Shown piece by piece: positions 27,501-36,352 of a DNA stretch of 64,000 nt. How positions within the stretch are numbered: the stretch's first letter is position 1; every line of letters begins with the position of its first letter. The stretch is taken from NCBI GenBank assembly GCA_029246705.1, contig JAQWMQ010000023.1, forward strand, positions 96,325 through 160,324, given 5' to 3'. The notes beneath the pieces were generated by a model. That model made no database searches. It was not told where the DNA came from and saw only the letters and a list, made by a program, of their open reading frames with translations. The translations under genes were made by a program, and so were the position numbers. Origin of the DNA: Phycisphaerales bacterium. GTDB taxonomy: Bacteria > Planctomycetota > Phycisphaerae > Phycisphaerales > SM1A02.

Positions 27501-27726
27501 CATCCACGTCGGCGAGAGCGTCCTCGACCTTGTAGACGATCGATTCCTCGATCTCCTCCGGAGAGGCACCGGGATAGATGATCGCGACACGAGCGGTATC
27601 GGGTTCGACCTCGGGGAAGAATTCACGTCGCAGCGAAAAGGCCGAGTAGATGCCGACGGCGATGGCCGCGAGCATCAGGAGATTGGCTGGAACGGGGTTC
27701 CGTACCCCGAAGGAGGGCAGACTCAC
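24502..27726 (-). CDS. RND efflux transporter (HAE1-type)
   Basis: A 1074-residue inner-membrane proton-driven pump. It shows the RND layout: one N-terminal membrane helix (NLLMLAAIAVGIYSAF) and a large periplasmic loop (YPGASPEEIEESIVYKVEDAL is the porter motif), followed by six helices including LVTLGMLTDDAIVVAENI, whose paired Asp are the proton-relay residues. A second periplasmic loop and five more helices (VVNNSLILIDFFNRYL) follow. It shares a four-base overlap with the adaptor gene upstream, forming one operon. No outer-membrane channel (TolC-like) gene is nearby. The substrate range cannot be inferred; heavy-metal pumps normally have a different helix-4 motif. Confidence 0.93.
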   Translation of the reverse strand: MSLPSFGVRNPVPANLLMLAAIAVGIYSAFSLRREFFPEVEPDTARVAIIYPGASPEEIEESIVYKVEDALADVDEVKRIRTSVTEGSANVLVEFEDGTDISKAVDEIERVVDRLQDLPSDAERIQVLEIVPNMPVININLWADVDEEILKRGIRVIEDDLKSMPRMGSMLQGGVREYEIRVNVDSDSLLKHGISLPEVAGSINAWMAEIPSGTLKTEGGNINVRAIGVVERSDEIGEIVIRASPDGSMIRLQDVAEVVEDYVEIDVVRRFNGFPSVGLTVFREGKQDAIEISEMVKAYVAGRNREPFSGSPLGPLLDTSEYQAWSLGTNRTEALPAKLTTSTDLARFIEGRLDLLLNNAFQGAFLVFIALFLVLNVRTATWVMVGLFGAVCGTLAIMFLLDLTLNLLTMFGLLVTLGMLTDDAIVVAENIQSRANDGESAEDAAINGGNEVVWPVLATVSTTIVAFLPLLFIQGQIGALMGALPWVVFCALLASYIESVLILPTHMAHSLGRKVGQLNSRVNKRLERWYTWRDEVVIGGAVDAYSKFTRYALHFRYITTAFALAILIGSIGLVTGGRVPFEFLPVNDAENLMVEIKMPTGSSLLQTRAFARKIEEAAGLQPELAALSTTVGGRFDMETGSALNSETNTAQMFIELLPIEERERSSGEFIDSVRLAAGDLSDADDVAFNVLDGGPGGKDITIEITGDSRDTMLSAVGEVEAELARFDGVYGIANDDVEGQPEMRVELLPGAASLGLTVADIAMQLRASLFGIDAHVFSRNREEIDVRVRLAKNARSRLQDLEQMWIITPTGRSVPLSEVATIKESSSYTAIRRLDRRRAITVTASTDMATSPEEVYRELIGPLVDIEAKHSGLKIESGGRQARVNEAFSTLPIAFCAAIVMIYIILAWLFASYVQPFAVMLAIPFGLIGVIWGHLILGFDLTFLSLIGVVALAGVVVNNSLILIDFFNRYLAEGMPLVDALIMAGRKRLRPIVLTTATTVLGLSPLMLEQSFQARFLIPMAISITAGLISSTGLTLIVLPAIIVIIDDFKGACHWAWYGRARPTDPDSSTKSMS

Positions 27727-29051
27727 GGCAAGTCGTCCACTGCGGGATCGGAGTCACGGCTGAGCACCGGTTCGACGATGGTCCCGGGGGGCGGGGACCG
27801 CGACCCGTCGATCACCACCAGGGCACCTTCGGGCAACAACGTCTCGAGAACGAGGTTCCGTTCGGACCCGTCACTTGATTCCAGCGGGAAGGCGATCTCC
27901 ACGGGCATCGAGACGACCTGTCCGCCGCCATCGACGAACCAGATGCGTTCGTTTCGGACCGAACTGCGTGGAACCACGATTCGTTGCTGGGTCTCCGAGG
28001 AAACCACGGAAACCGAGAGAAAGGTGCCCGGCGCAGGAAGGGAAAGCGCCCGATCGACCGTCTGGTCGGGAATCGGCTCGGCGAAGGCGGTCATGGTCCG
28101 AGTGCTCTGGTCATCGACCGGCGAAATCCTCTGGATCTCGCCTCGCCAGGAACGATCAATGGAACCACTCGCCTGCACCCGTACCTCATCCCCGATCTGG
28201 ATCGATGCCCGTGCCGATGACGGAAGACGTATGGGGATGACGATGCGAAACGGGTCGACGATTCGCGCGACCCGAGCGAGCGGATCGACCCGCTCCCCCA
28301 CTTCCACGTTGACCATCTCGAGCACCCCGTTGATCGGACTGAGGATCCGACAACGTTCGACATTTCGCAGGGCCAGTTCGAGCGCGAACTGCTGCGAGGC
28401 CTCCTGGGTCTCGAGAAGCCTGCGTGACAGGGGAATGGAATCACGCCGTTCGCGAGCGGTGATCACCACGAACCGGGCCTGGTTGAGTCGTTGTCGGACG
28501 AGATCGATCTCGCGCCGCGTGGCCGCTCCGAGGGCGTTGGCCGACTGCACTCGTTCGAGCTCGTCGAGCAGGATGGTGACATCGCTCTCACTGAGTTCGA
28601 GCTGTTCGTCCGCGATCGCCTCGTCAAGATCAAGACGTTCCTTGCGGGTTGCCAGCTCCTGCAGGGATCGACGCGCGATCTCCGACTGTTGAGCGAAGTC
28701 CTCGGAGTCCAGCTGGGCGATCAGGTCCCCGGCCATGATGGTTCGGCCGATATCGATCGAATCAGGAATCTCGATGACGATGGAGGAGACTTCGGAGGGG
28801 ACATCGACGGTATTGACCGCCTCGGCGACTCCGTACCCGACCCAGGTGCGAGCCACTCCCCGCGGTGCAACGCTGACGACCTCGACGGAGCGATCCGGAG
28901 CAGCCGGATCCGAGGACGAGGGCACCCTTCGATTCGCGGTCAGCCAGAGCAGGATGCCGGTCGCGGAGGCGAGCAGGATGCAGACCACCGCGACGCGCAC
29001 GCAGAGGGACACGATTCGCCCGAGTTTGGTTGGTGGAGTCGTGAAATTCAT
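27723..29051 (-). CDS. RND periplasmic adaptor (membrane fusion protein)
   Basis: 442 residues. A single N-terminal membrane anchor (LCVRVAVVCILLASATGILLWL) is followed by a lipoyl half-motif (VPSEVSSIVIEIPDSIDIGRTI), a long coiled-coil hairpin around residues 120-200 (ARRSLQELATRKERLDLDEA, VRQRLNQARFVVITARERR), the second lipoyl half (LSPINGVLEMVNVEVGERVDP), a beta-barrel domain, and a Pro/Gly-rich tail. It is the HlyD/AcrA-type partner of the following pump. A 26-bp inverted repeat lies about 65 bases upstream of the start. Confidence 0.9.
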   Translation of the reverse strand: MNFTTPPTKLGRIVSLCVRVAVVCILLASATGILLWLTANRRVPSSSDPAAPDRSVEVVSVAPRGVARTWVGYGVAEAVNTVDVPSEVSSIVIEIPDSIDIGRTIMAGDLIAQLDSEDFAQQSEIARRSLQELATRKERLDLDEAIADEQLELSESDVTILLDELERVQSANALGAATRREIDLVRQRLNQARFVVITARERRDSIPLSRRLLETQEASQQFALELALRNVERCRILSPINGVLEMVNVEVGERVDPLARVARIVDPFRIVIPIRLPSSARASIQIGDEVRVQASGSIDRSWRGEIQRISPVDDQSTRTMTAFAEPIPDQTVDRALSLPAPGTFLSVSVVSSETQQRIVVPRSSVRNERIWFVDGGGQVVSMPVEIAFPLESSDGSERNLVLETLLPEGALVVIDGSRSPPPGTIVEPVLSRDSDPAVDDLP

Positions 29052-29114
29052 CGAGGGGTGACGCCGGTTTTTCTCGTTGCTGACCTGGAACGGCGTTCCT
29101 TTCCTTCGAACTCC

Positions 29115-29140
29115 GTAGACTGAACCGCATCACAGTCTAC
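29115..29140. promoter_or_regulatory. Inverted repeat in the divergent RND/gatC region
   Basis: GTAGACTG (29115-29122) and CAGTCTAC (29133-29140) form a perfect 8-bp inverted repeat with a ten-base spacer. It lies 64 bases before the RND adaptor start (minus) and 54 before gatC (plus), a normal place for a dimeric regulator of an efflux operon, though no regulator gene is adjacent. Confidence 0.4.
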
Positions 29141-29193
29141 ACGGCTCAAGCAGCCAAGTCCCCCATCGGAGCCCATCGCGGTACTCTTGATCC

Positions 29194-29511
29194 ATGAGTG
29201 AACGACCGAGAAGCATGTTGAGCGAAGAGGCGGTCCGGAAGGTGGCGCGCCTTTCACGTCTGGCCATCGATGAAAGCCAGATCCCACGCTACGCGGATCA
29301 GCTTTCATCGATCCTCCAGCACATCGAGAGGATCCAGGAGCTTGACGTCGAGGGCGTCGAGCCGATGGCGCACCCATTGCCCTTGAACAATCGATTGGAT
29401 GATGACGTGCCCAACGAAGGCATGCCCATCGAGGATCTCCTGAAGAACGCCCCCTCGGTCCGGGACGACTACATTTCGGTACCCAAGGTCCTCGGCGAAG
29501 GATCATCATGA
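29194..29511 (+). CDS. gatC: Glu-tRNA(Gln)/Asp-tRNA(Asn) amidotransferase subunit C
   Basis: Small subunit that stabilises GatA-GatB in the transamidation of misacylated tRNA. It is 105 residues and has the family pattern VRKVARLSRLAIDESQIPRYADQLSSILQHIERIQELDVEGVEPMAHP (seen in part) followed by LNNRLDDDVPNEGMP. The four-base ATGA overlap with gatA supports co-translation. gatB is not in the window. Confidence 0.93.
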   Translation: MSERPRSMLSEEAVRKVARLSRLAIDESQIPRYADQLSSILQHIERIQELDVEGVEPMAHPLPLNNRLDDDVPNEGMPIEDLLKNAPSVRDDYISVPKVLGEGSS

Positions 29512-30986
29512 CGAATGCACCCAGGCACACCTGCACCGAGATCGCGAACGCGGTGCGTGGCGGTGAACGAACCGCAGTGGAAGTCATCGAGGAGACCCTT
29601 GCCGCGATCGACGCGAGCAACGAGTCGATCAATGCATTTCGCGAGGTCTTCCACGAGGAAGCCATGGAAACCGCCCGACTGATCGACGCGAAGGTCGCTC
29701 GCGGCGAGGACCCGGGTCGACTTGCCGGAGTGCCGGTCGGGATCAAGGACAACATCGCGACCACCGAGGGAACGACCACCTGCGGCTCGAGGATCCTCGA
29801 GGGCTACCGGTCACCCTTCGACGCCACCGTCGTCGAAAGACTTCGGTCCGAAGGCGCGATTCCGATAGGACGCACCAACTGCGATGAATTCGCCATGGGT
29901 TCCTCCACGGAGAACTGTGCTTTCGGCACGGTGCGCAACCCATGGGACACCAGCCGGGTTCCCGGGGGCTCGAGTGGTGGCAGTGCAGCGGCGGTGGGCA
30001 GCGGGATGGTGCCGGCGGCCATTGGTTCGGACACCGGAGGCTCGATCCGCCAACCCGCCTCGTTCTGCGGGTGCGTCGGCCTCAAGCCGACCTACGGCAG
30101 GGTCAGCCGATACGGCCTGGTCGCCTTCGGCTCGAGCCTCGACCAGATCGGCCCCTTCACCAGGACGGTCGAGGATGCAACCCTGCTGCTGGAAGTCATG
30201 GGCGGACGAGACCGTCGCGATTCGACCTCCGCCGACCAGCCGATCAAGGACGTCGTGCCTGAATCAAATGTCGATCTCGCCGGCATGCGGATCGGCGTGC
30301 CCAGGCAGTACGTGCAGTCGGGTGCGAACGATCCCGATGTCCAGGCCTGCGTCGACGATGTGGTTGCCAGGATCGAGTCCCTGGGAGGTCAGATCGTCGA
30401 GATCGACCTGCCGCTGACCGAAACCGGCATTTCGACCTATTACGTGATCGCACCAGCCGAGGCTTCAAGCAACCTGGCGAGGTTCGACGGCATTCGATAC
30501 GGATATCGTGCCACGGACGACGGATCAGGACTGGAGCAGCTCTACGCGAGGACGCGTGCCGAAGGCTTCGGGCCGGAGGTCCAGCGCAGGGTCATGCTGG
30601 GAACCTATGTGCTCAGTTCGGGGTACTACGACGCCTACTACAAGCGAGCCCTGCAGGTGCGAAGGTTGATCAAGGACGAGTTCGACCGGGCTTTCAAGTC
30701 CTGCGACATCCTCCTCGGTCCGACTTCACCCTTCACGGCTTTCGAGCTGGGCGGCAAACCCGACCCGATGTCGATGTACCTCTGCGACGTCTACACCGTC
30801 AACGCGAACATCGCGGGGATCTGCGGAGTGTCGATTCCTGCCGGCATGGATCAGGCGGATGCCGACGGCAGGCGCAGGCCGATCGGCATTCATCTGCAGG
30901 CGCAGGCATTCGAGGAGTCGAAACTTCTCGGCGTCACCGCCGCACTCGAGAAGGTCCTTGCATTCGACGACACCCTGCCGGGTTGA
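29508..30986 (+). CDS. gatA: Glu-tRNA(Gln)/Asp-tRNA(Asn) amidotransferase subunit A
   Basis: Amidase subunit that releases ammonia from glutamine. The Ser-cis-Ser-Lys triad is K80 (VGIKDNIATTEGTTTCGS), S155 (PGGSSGGSAAAV) and S179 (SDTGGSIRQPASFCG), each one residue later than the S. aureus enzyme. The length of 492 residues is normal, and it follows gatC with a four-base overlap. Its presence implies that Gln-tRNA and/or Asn-tRNA are made by the indirect route in this organism. Confidence 0.95.
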   Translation: MTNAPRHTCTEIANAVRGGERTAVEVIEETLAAIDASNESINAFREVFHEEAMETARLIDAKVARGEDPGRLAGVPVGIKDNIATTEGTTTCGSRILEGYRSPFDATVVERLRSEGAIPIGRTNCDEFAMGSSTENCAFGTVRNPWDTSRVPGGSSGGSAAAVGSGMVPAAIGSDTGGSIRQPASFCGCVGLKPTYGRVSRYGLVAFGSSLDQIGPFTRTVEDATLLLEVMGGRDRRDSTSADQPIKDVVPESNVDLAGMRIGVPRQYVQSGANDPDVQACVDDVVARIESLGGQIVEIDLPLTETGISTYYVIAPAEASSNLARFDGIRYGYRATDDGSGLEQLYARTRAEGFGPEVQRRVMLGTYVLSSGYYDAYYKRALQVRRLIKDEFDRAFKSCDILLGPTSPFTAFELGGKPDPMSMYLCDVYTVNANIAGICGVSIPAGMDQADADGRRRPIGIHLQAQAFEESKLLGVTAALEKVLAFDDTLPG

Positions 30987-30989
30987 AGA

Positions 30990-31532
30990 TCATTCGTTCG
31001 GCAGTTCGGTCCAGCCGGGTTTGGCCCCGAAGGCTCGCATCGACTTGTTGAAGGCCTCGAGCAGGCTCTCGGCCGCTTTCACCTCGTCCTCGAAGACGCC
31101 CGCCGTCACCGTCGCCTCGTAGATTCGAGGCGGTGGCAGTCGACGCACGATGAGCTCGTAGGGCATGGACCCGACCGAGATGATCTCGAGGCGCTTGAGC
31201 TTGCCGTCCTCTTCCACGTTCACGGAAAGCACCGCGAGATTGAGTTTCGAGCAGGCCCTGATGGCGGCGTTGGTGACATCCTTCCAACGAACCCCATACC
31301 GGGCGGGTCGAGCAGGATCATCGGTCGGGCCGGTGACGGTTTCCTGCATGATCTGAATGACCTGCCGCCGCTCCGAGGCATCGAGAATGCGGGTGGCGAA
31401 CTGGTCCTTGGGCCCGTAGGAGATGTTGCTGGCAATGGGATTCGGGGAGGAAGAGCAGCCCGTGAGCATCCCCGCTCCGAAAAGCGTGGCCATGAAACCG
31501 AGGAAGCTGGTGCCGAATACCAGGCGATGCAT
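30990..31532 (-). CDS. Lipoprotein of unknown function
   Basis: 180 residues. The signal region MHRLVFGTSFLGFMATLFGA ends in the lipobox L-T-G-C (residues 23-26). The mature protein has a conserved-looking core: FATRILDASERRQVIQIMQE and VTNAAIRACSKLNLAVLSVNVEEDG, with two or three strands after it, and the tail GAKPGWTELPNE. The DASERRQVIQIM and AIRAC spacing resembles small envelope lipoproteins of planctomycetes, but I do not recognise the family. It converges on gatA with three bases between stops. Confidence 0.75.
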   Translation of the reverse strand: MHRLVFGTSFLGFMATLFGAGMLTGCSSSPNPIASNISYGPKDQFATRILDASERRQVIQIMQETVTGPTDDPARPARYGVRWKDVTNAAIRACSKLNLAVLSVNVEEDGKLKRLEIISVGSMPYELIVRRLPPPRIYEATVTAGVFEDEVKAAESLLEAFNKSMRAFGAKPGWTELPNE

Positions 31533-31836
31533 GGTGGGTGGTGCCCATTGAATGAGAAACCGGATCGTCCAGATCGCATGATCCGAGCGGATGAATCCTA
31601 CCGGAAGGCCGCACAGGCGATCACCTGAAAGGCCTCCAGAGCCGTTCTATCGACATTTGTCCGATAACCTGCTATTCCATGGGCGCCAGATTTCAAGTGT
31701 CGCTTGTCTGGAGGGTGTTCTCCGGTCGATGTACCGACTACGCTTCCAGCTTGGCGGATACACAATCCACTACCCCCAGGCAACCTCCGGTCGTTTCCGG
31801 GCTGACCAGGGTGCGTGGTGAAACGGAACCATTTGA
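31533..31836. other. Divergent intergenic region, no gene seen
   Basis: The 304 bases between the lipoprotein gene (minus) and the HD-domain gene (plus) must contain promoters for both. I see no tRNA, no strong hairpin, no perfect palindrome and no convincing -35/-10 pair. A 76-codon plus-strand frame inside it (from 31591) has arginine-rich, shadow-like content and no ribosome-binding site. Confidence 0.5.
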
Positions 31837-34182
31837 ATGAGCACGAATACCGGCCGAGCCGGCAAGTCAAGCTCCACCCATCGCCGCAAGGAAATCCGGC
31901 GGCGGCTGCCCCGTTCCAACGCCGCCTTCTGGAAGCAGTTGAGGCAACCCGCCGTGATCTACGGTGCGGCCTCCTGCCTCGTCTTCGTCGTTCTGTTGAC
32001 CATCCTGGCGGCCTGGGCGGACTACGCCAGAAGGCCCTACGTCGGCGAGCTGGTGGATCAACCGATCGTCAACCTCCTCGATTTCGAGACCGAGGACCCC
32101 TTGGCCACCGATCGAGCCAAGGTCGAAGCACGTCGAGCCTCGCCACTGATCTTCACGCCTGAGATCGGCTACCTGGATCGACTTCAAGCCGCGATCGACG
32201 GCTTGCCACGAGCCATCGCGGATCGCACGTCCATCGAGAATGTCAACCCGGATCTCGTGAAGGCATTCGCACTGACGCCGGAAACCCTGGCCATGGTGCG
32301 AAGCTACGTCGGCGAGGATGGCACCACCAGCTCGAAATGGATCGGATGGTCCAAGGCATTCACCAGTTCACTCTGGCGAAGGGACCCCCTGCTCTCGCCC
32401 CAGGACTTCCAGGCATTCGCGACGACCCTGAACAAGGCCGCACTGATACCCGGTGAGACCAAGGGGGCGAACCCGAGTCTGCAACCCCTGGAATCCGCGA
32501 TGGAGATCGGGGAGAACGAGGAGAGCCTCCAGTCCGTGCGCATGGAGCTGGAACTGCTCGCCCGGGAAGCAGGATTTCCGAGGGACCTGACCATCACGGT
32601 CGCCCAAAGGGTGATCGTCGACCCCCAGCCCACCGCACTGATCGATCGAGAACGCACCGACGAGACCGCGGAAGAGGCGGCGAGAGGGATCGAACCGGTC
32701 AAGAACGCCCACCGCCGCGGCGAGGTCATCGCCTTGCCCGGAGATGTGTTGAGCCGCAATCAGGTCGATCGCATCGACCAGGCGATGAGTGTCTACCGAA
32801 GCACCTCCTCAGCGAGCGTGGAACGCATCGTCCAGAGCGTGGGCGTCGCCGGGATGGCGATAGGACTCTGCGCCCTGCTGGCCGCCTATGCGGCGACCTT
32901 CTATCCACGCATTGCAAGAAACACCCTGCGGTTCAGCGTGGTGCTGGGACTGGTCCTGATCGCCACGGTGATCGCGACCGTCATCGGGGTCGAACTCCCG
33001 AGCCTGTTCGTGCTCGGCTCGCTGTCCACGGCCCTGGTGGTCGTCATCATCATCGCCCTGACCTACGACCGAAGGCTCGCATTCTTCGTTGCCATCGCGC
33101 AGAGCCTCATGGTGGCGATCGTCCTGCAGGAGACCATCGGAATGGTCGTCGCGCAGATCATCACCTGCGCGACCATGGCAGCGATGTTGAAGGAGATCCG
33201 AAACCGACGAGCCCTGATCCGGGCATCGTCGGTCACCGCCTTCGTCGGCGCCACCATGTTCGTGCTGCCGAACCTGACCGAGATCCCGACCACGGTGGAA
33301 GCCTGGTGGGTGATCATGATCAATGCGGCGTCGGGAATCAGCGCGGCCTACCTCGTCGGATTCATGATGCTTGGCGCCCTGCCCAGCATCGAGCGGATGT
33401 TCGACCTGACCACCGGACTCACCCTGAGCGAACTCCGGGACCCACGACATCCACTGCTGAGGCAGATGCAGCAGAGGGCACCGGGCACGTACAACCACTC
33501 CCTGCAGATCGCGAACATCGCGGAAGCCGCAGCGGAAGCGATCAACGGCGACGGACTCCTGGTCTACGTCGGGGCGCTCTATCACGACATCGGCAAGATC
33601 AACAAGCCCGAATACTTCATTGAGAACCAGGCCGGCGGACCGAACAAGCACGACAAGCTCTCACCCGCGATGAGCCTCCTCGTGATCACCGGTCACGTGA
33701 AGGACGGCGTCGAGCTCGCACGGGAGTACGGCCTGCCAAGGGTGCTGATCCACTTCGTGGAGAGTCACCACGGCACCACGCTCGTGGAGTACTTCTTCCA
33801 CGCAGCACGAACAAAGGCCGAGGAGGAAGGCACGGAGGACACGATCGAGGAATTCGACTTCCGTTACCCGGGACCCAAGCCGAGGACCCGGGAGGCCGCG
33901 ATCCTCATGTTGTGCGACTGCATCGAGAGTGCGACTCGTGCGATGGGTGAACCGACCCCGAGTCGGATCGAGACGCTGGTCAGAACCCTCAGCCGCAAGA
34001 GGCTCGAGGACGGCCAGTTCGATGAATGCCCCTTGAGTTTCAAGGAACTTCGCACGGTCGAGGACTCGATCATCAAGAGCCTGAGTGCCATCTACCACGG
34101 TCGAATCGCGTATCCGACCAAGCAGTCGGAAACGGCCGAGACCCCCGAGAAGAGCACCGCGCCGAGGACGGCCACCGCCTGA
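31837..34182 (+). CDS. 7TM-HD cyclic dinucleotide phosphodiesterase-like protein
   Basis: 781 residues in the PgpH/7TMR-HD arrangement. An N-terminal membrane segment (about 40-60: GAASCLVFVVLLTILAAWAD) is followed by an extracytoplasmic domain to about 300 (7TMR-HDED type), then seven membrane helices, then a cytoplasmic HD domain from about 540 with QRAPGTYNHSLQIANIAEAA, the metal-binding ALYHDIGKINKPEYF, and ESHHGTTLVEYFFHAA. Characterised PgpH-type proteins hydrolyse cyclic di-AMP; that substrate is the likely but unproven one here. Confidence 0.88.
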   Translation: MSTNTGRAGKSSSTHRRKEIRRRLPRSNAAFWKQLRQPAVIYGAASCLVFVVLLTILAAWADYARRPYVGELVDQPIVNLLDFETEDPLATDRAKVEARRASPLIFTPEIGYLDRLQAAIDGLPRAIADRTSIENVNPDLVKAFALTPETLAMVRSYVGEDGTTSSKWIGWSKAFTSSLWRRDPLLSPQDFQAFATTLNKAALIPGETKGANPSLQPLESAMEIGENEESLQSVRMELELLAREAGFPRDLTITVAQRVIVDPQPTALIDRERTDETAEEAARGIEPVKNAHRRGEVIALPGDVLSRNQVDRIDQAMSVYRSTSSASVERIVQSVGVAGMAIGLCALLAAYAATFYPRIARNTLRFSVVLGLVLIATVIATVIGVELPSLFVLGSLSTALVVVIIIALTYDRRLAFFVAIAQSLMVAIVLQETIGMVVAQIITCATMAAMLKEIRNRRALIRASSVTAFVGATMFVLPNLTEIPTTVEAWWVIMINAASGISAAYLVGFMMLGALPSIERMFDLTTGLTLSELRDPRHPLLRQMQQRAPGTYNHSLQIANIAEAAAEAINGDGLLVYVGALYHDIGKINKPEYFIENQAGGPNKHDKLSPAMSLLVITGHVKDGVELAREYGLPRVLIHFVESHHGTTLVEYFFHAARTKAEEEGTEDTIEEFDFRYPGPKPRTREAAILMLCDCIESATRAMGEPTPSRIETLVRTLSRKRLEDGQFDECPLSFKELRTVEDSIIKSLSAIYHGRIAYPTKQSETAETPEKSTAPRTATA

Positions 34183-34201
34183 AAGGCGAGCAAGGCGTCC
34201 C

Positions 34202-35323
34202 TCACCCCGACAACCCCGGTTCACGAAGTCTGTTGATCAGTCGAAGGTGCGGGTTCGACAGACCGATCTCGTCGAGAGCATCCAGTGGGTGCCAGAGGTA
34301 CTCGCCCTTCGATCCCGGCTCGCCGACATCGGCTTGATGCACGTGAAAGACGACGTCACGATGCGTGGTGCGATGCTCGAAGGTCTCCTCCACCGGATGA
34401 ACCATCTCGACTTCGGCATCAAGCCTCTCGATCAACTGACCGGGCTCGAGGATCACATCCGATTCGACGGTGGGTGGTTCCCACATGCCGGCCCAGAGTC
34501 CCCTCCCGGGGCGCCGGCAGAGGAGCACCCTGCCTTCGCGACCGATGAGAACCACGTGAAGGTGGATCCTCTTGCGAGGACCGGCCTGACGAGGCTCGGG
34601 GATTCGGGCCGGGTCACCTTCCGCATGGCCGGCGCAATCAGCCTGCAAGGGACACCGCTCGCAATCCGGGGCGTGACGGGTGCACACCAGCGCCCCAAGT
34701 TCCATGAGAGCCTCGTTGACGACCCCGGGATCCCGCGCAGTGTTCGCCATGAGCTCGGCCTGTTCCCACGTCCAGGCGTCGAAGGTCCGCTCACCGAGGC
34801 GTCCGTGGTTGGCTGCGAGACGAGCCAGGACACGCGCGACATTCCCATCCACGATTGCCGCGCGTTCACCGAAGACGATCGAGGCCACCGCACCTGCGGT
34901 GTAGCGACCCACGCCCGGGAGGGTCTTCAGCTCGCGTGCGGTTCGCGGAACCTCACCACCGAAATCCTCGAGGATCCGCACGGCCGCCGCCTGGAGGTTT
35001 CGTGCCCTGCGGTAGTACCCAAGCCCCTGCCATGAGGCCATCACCGCCTCCTCGGGCGCATTGGCAAGGGCTTCGATGGTGGGAAACCGTTCAAGAAAGC
35101 GCAGGTAGGCAGGAAGCACCCGATCGACCTGGGTCTGCTGGAGCATCGCTTCGGAAACGAGGGCGTGGTAGCCGCTGCGATGCTGTCGCCAGGGCAGATC
35201 ACGAGCTGCGTCCGAAAACCAGTCAGCGAGGTGACCAGAAACCGCCCTGAAGTCGATTGCGAGGGGTTTTTGCTCGATTTCGGTTTCAGGAGCGCGTGAT
35301 GATGCTGGTTCTGGCGAGGTCAT
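34202..35323 (-). CDS. mutY: A/G-specific adenine glycosylase MutY
   Basis: Removes adenine mispaired with 8-oxoguanine. It shows the HhH-GPD helix-hairpin-helix (LKTLPGVGRYTAGAVASIVFGERAA seen in part) with the catalytic Asp in AAIVDGNVARVLAR, and WRQHRSGYHALVSEAMLQQTQV at the N-terminus. The [4Fe-4S] cluster cysteines have the spacing C-x6-C-x2-C-x5-C within CTRHAPDCERCPLQADC. The C-terminal NUDIX-like domain (WAGMWEPPTVESD...) recognises 8-oxoG. The ATG at 35323 (373 residues) is preferred over 35371, which adds a non-conserved leader; neither has a strong ribosome-binding site. Convergent with the HD gene, 19 bases apart. Confidence 0.9.
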   Translation of the reverse strand: MTSPEPASSRAPETEIEQKPLAIDFRAVSGHLADWFSDAARDLPWRQHRSGYHALVSEAMLQQTQVDRVLPAYLRFLERFPTIEALANAPEEAVMASWQGLGYYRRARNLQAAAVRILEDFGGEVPRTARELKTLPGVGRYTAGAVASIVFGERAAIVDGNVARVLARLAANHGRLGERTFDAWTWEQAELMANTARDPGVVNEALMELGALVCTRHAPDCERCPLQADCAGHAEGDPARIPEPRQAGPRKRIHLHVVLIGREGRVLLCRRPGRGLWAGMWEPPTVESDVILEPGQLIERLDAEVEMVHPVEETFEHRTTHRDVVFHVHQADVGEPGSKGEYLWHPLDALDEIGLSNPHLRLINRLREPGLSG

Positions 35324-35529
35324 CACCGTCAGGTTAGCCGGGAGGGCACCTGAATGGTTGCAGGTGACCATTCATCGGGGTACCTTCCAAGACTACCCTG
35401 TCCATCAGAACCGCAGGGGCTGGCGCTTCGAATGAAGATCAAGAGACCCGACCGCACCGTGCGGGAAGGTCCCGCCGACGAGGTCACCCCGTCCTGATCA
35501 GCAGGTGGGACCACTCAGGAGCAGGCTGC

Positions 35530-36330
35530 ATGTCCAAGATTTTCCTGACCATCCAAGAGGCTTCCGAACGACTTGGCAAGTCCGTCGAGGAAGTGAACCA
35601 GCTGATCTCCGAGGGGAAACTCCAGGAGTTCAAGCAGGACGACCAGATGATGGTCAAGTCCGAGCAGGTCGAACTGGCCGCAACCGGCGAGGGCGGCATG
35701 GATGACTCGGTGCTTGGTGACCAGATCAGCCTCGAGGATTCATTCACCGAGGTGCTTGAACTTGATGATGGAAGCTCCAGTGGCAGCGCCATCAGCCTCG
35801 CCGATTCCAACGAAGCGACGGGTATCAGCGCATTCGACACCGCACTCGGGCAGGAAGCCCAGGGCACCGACGACGACATGAACCTGGACAGCTTCGGTTC
35901 CGGCAGCCAGTTGCTCGACCTGACCAGGGAATCGGACGATTCCATGGCTGGTGCCGAACTCATGAACCAGTCCTTCGAAGATGACGACCCGGTCGAGATC
36001 CCGACCAGCGCGAGCGGCATCTTCAAGAGGATGGAGGACGAGGACGCCCTCAACGTCGGCGCATCGCCCTACGGTGGAAGCCAGATGGCCGGACCGATGA
36101 TCGTCGAACAATACGACGGTGCCGGCAGCGGTCTCGGACTTGGTGCCATGATCGCAGCGTCACTCTCGATGGTCGTGGTCGGCCTCATGGTCGTGACGAT
36201 CCTTGCCGGTGGTGGCAGCAGCGTCGCAACGGCCATTTCGGGAAGCCTGGTTCTCGGTGTCTGCATCCCACTGATCGTGCTCTTCATCCTTCTGGGTGTG
36301 GGCTTCGTCGTGGGCCGCGCAACCGACTGA
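35530..36330 (+). CDS. Membrane protein with N-terminal excisionase-type HTH
   Basis: 266 residues with an unusual layout. The N-terminal 40 residues (MSKIFLTIQEASERLGKSVE followed by EVNQLISEGKLQEFKQDD) form an excisionase/MerR-like winged HTH. A long acidic Ser/Asp/Glu-rich linker (about 55-195) has no clear fold, and two hydrophobic helices (about 205-230 and 237-262) end the protein at the membrane. A membrane-tethered DNA-binding or docking protein is suggested, but the HTH may bind protein instead. It is followed by psd 22 bases after the stop. Confidence 0.8.
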   Translation: MSKIFLTIQEASERLGKSVEEVNQLISEGKLQEFKQDDQMMVKSEQVELAATGEGGMDDSVLGDQISLEDSFTEVLELDDGSSSGSAISLADSNEATGISAFDTALGQEAQGTDDDMNLDSFGSGSQLLDLTRESDDSMAGAELMNQSFEDDDPVEIPTSASGIFKRMEDEDALNVGASPYGGSQMAGPMIVEQYDGAGSGLGLGAMIAASLSMVVVGLMVVTILAGGGSSVATAISGSLVLGVCIPLIVLFILLGVGFVVGRATD

Positions 36331-36352
36331 TTCACAAAGCACGAAGGCCTGC

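Noticed and set aside
31591..31821. 76-codon plus-strand frame in the divergent gap
   Set aside because: Shadow-like composition and no start context; treated as intergenic.
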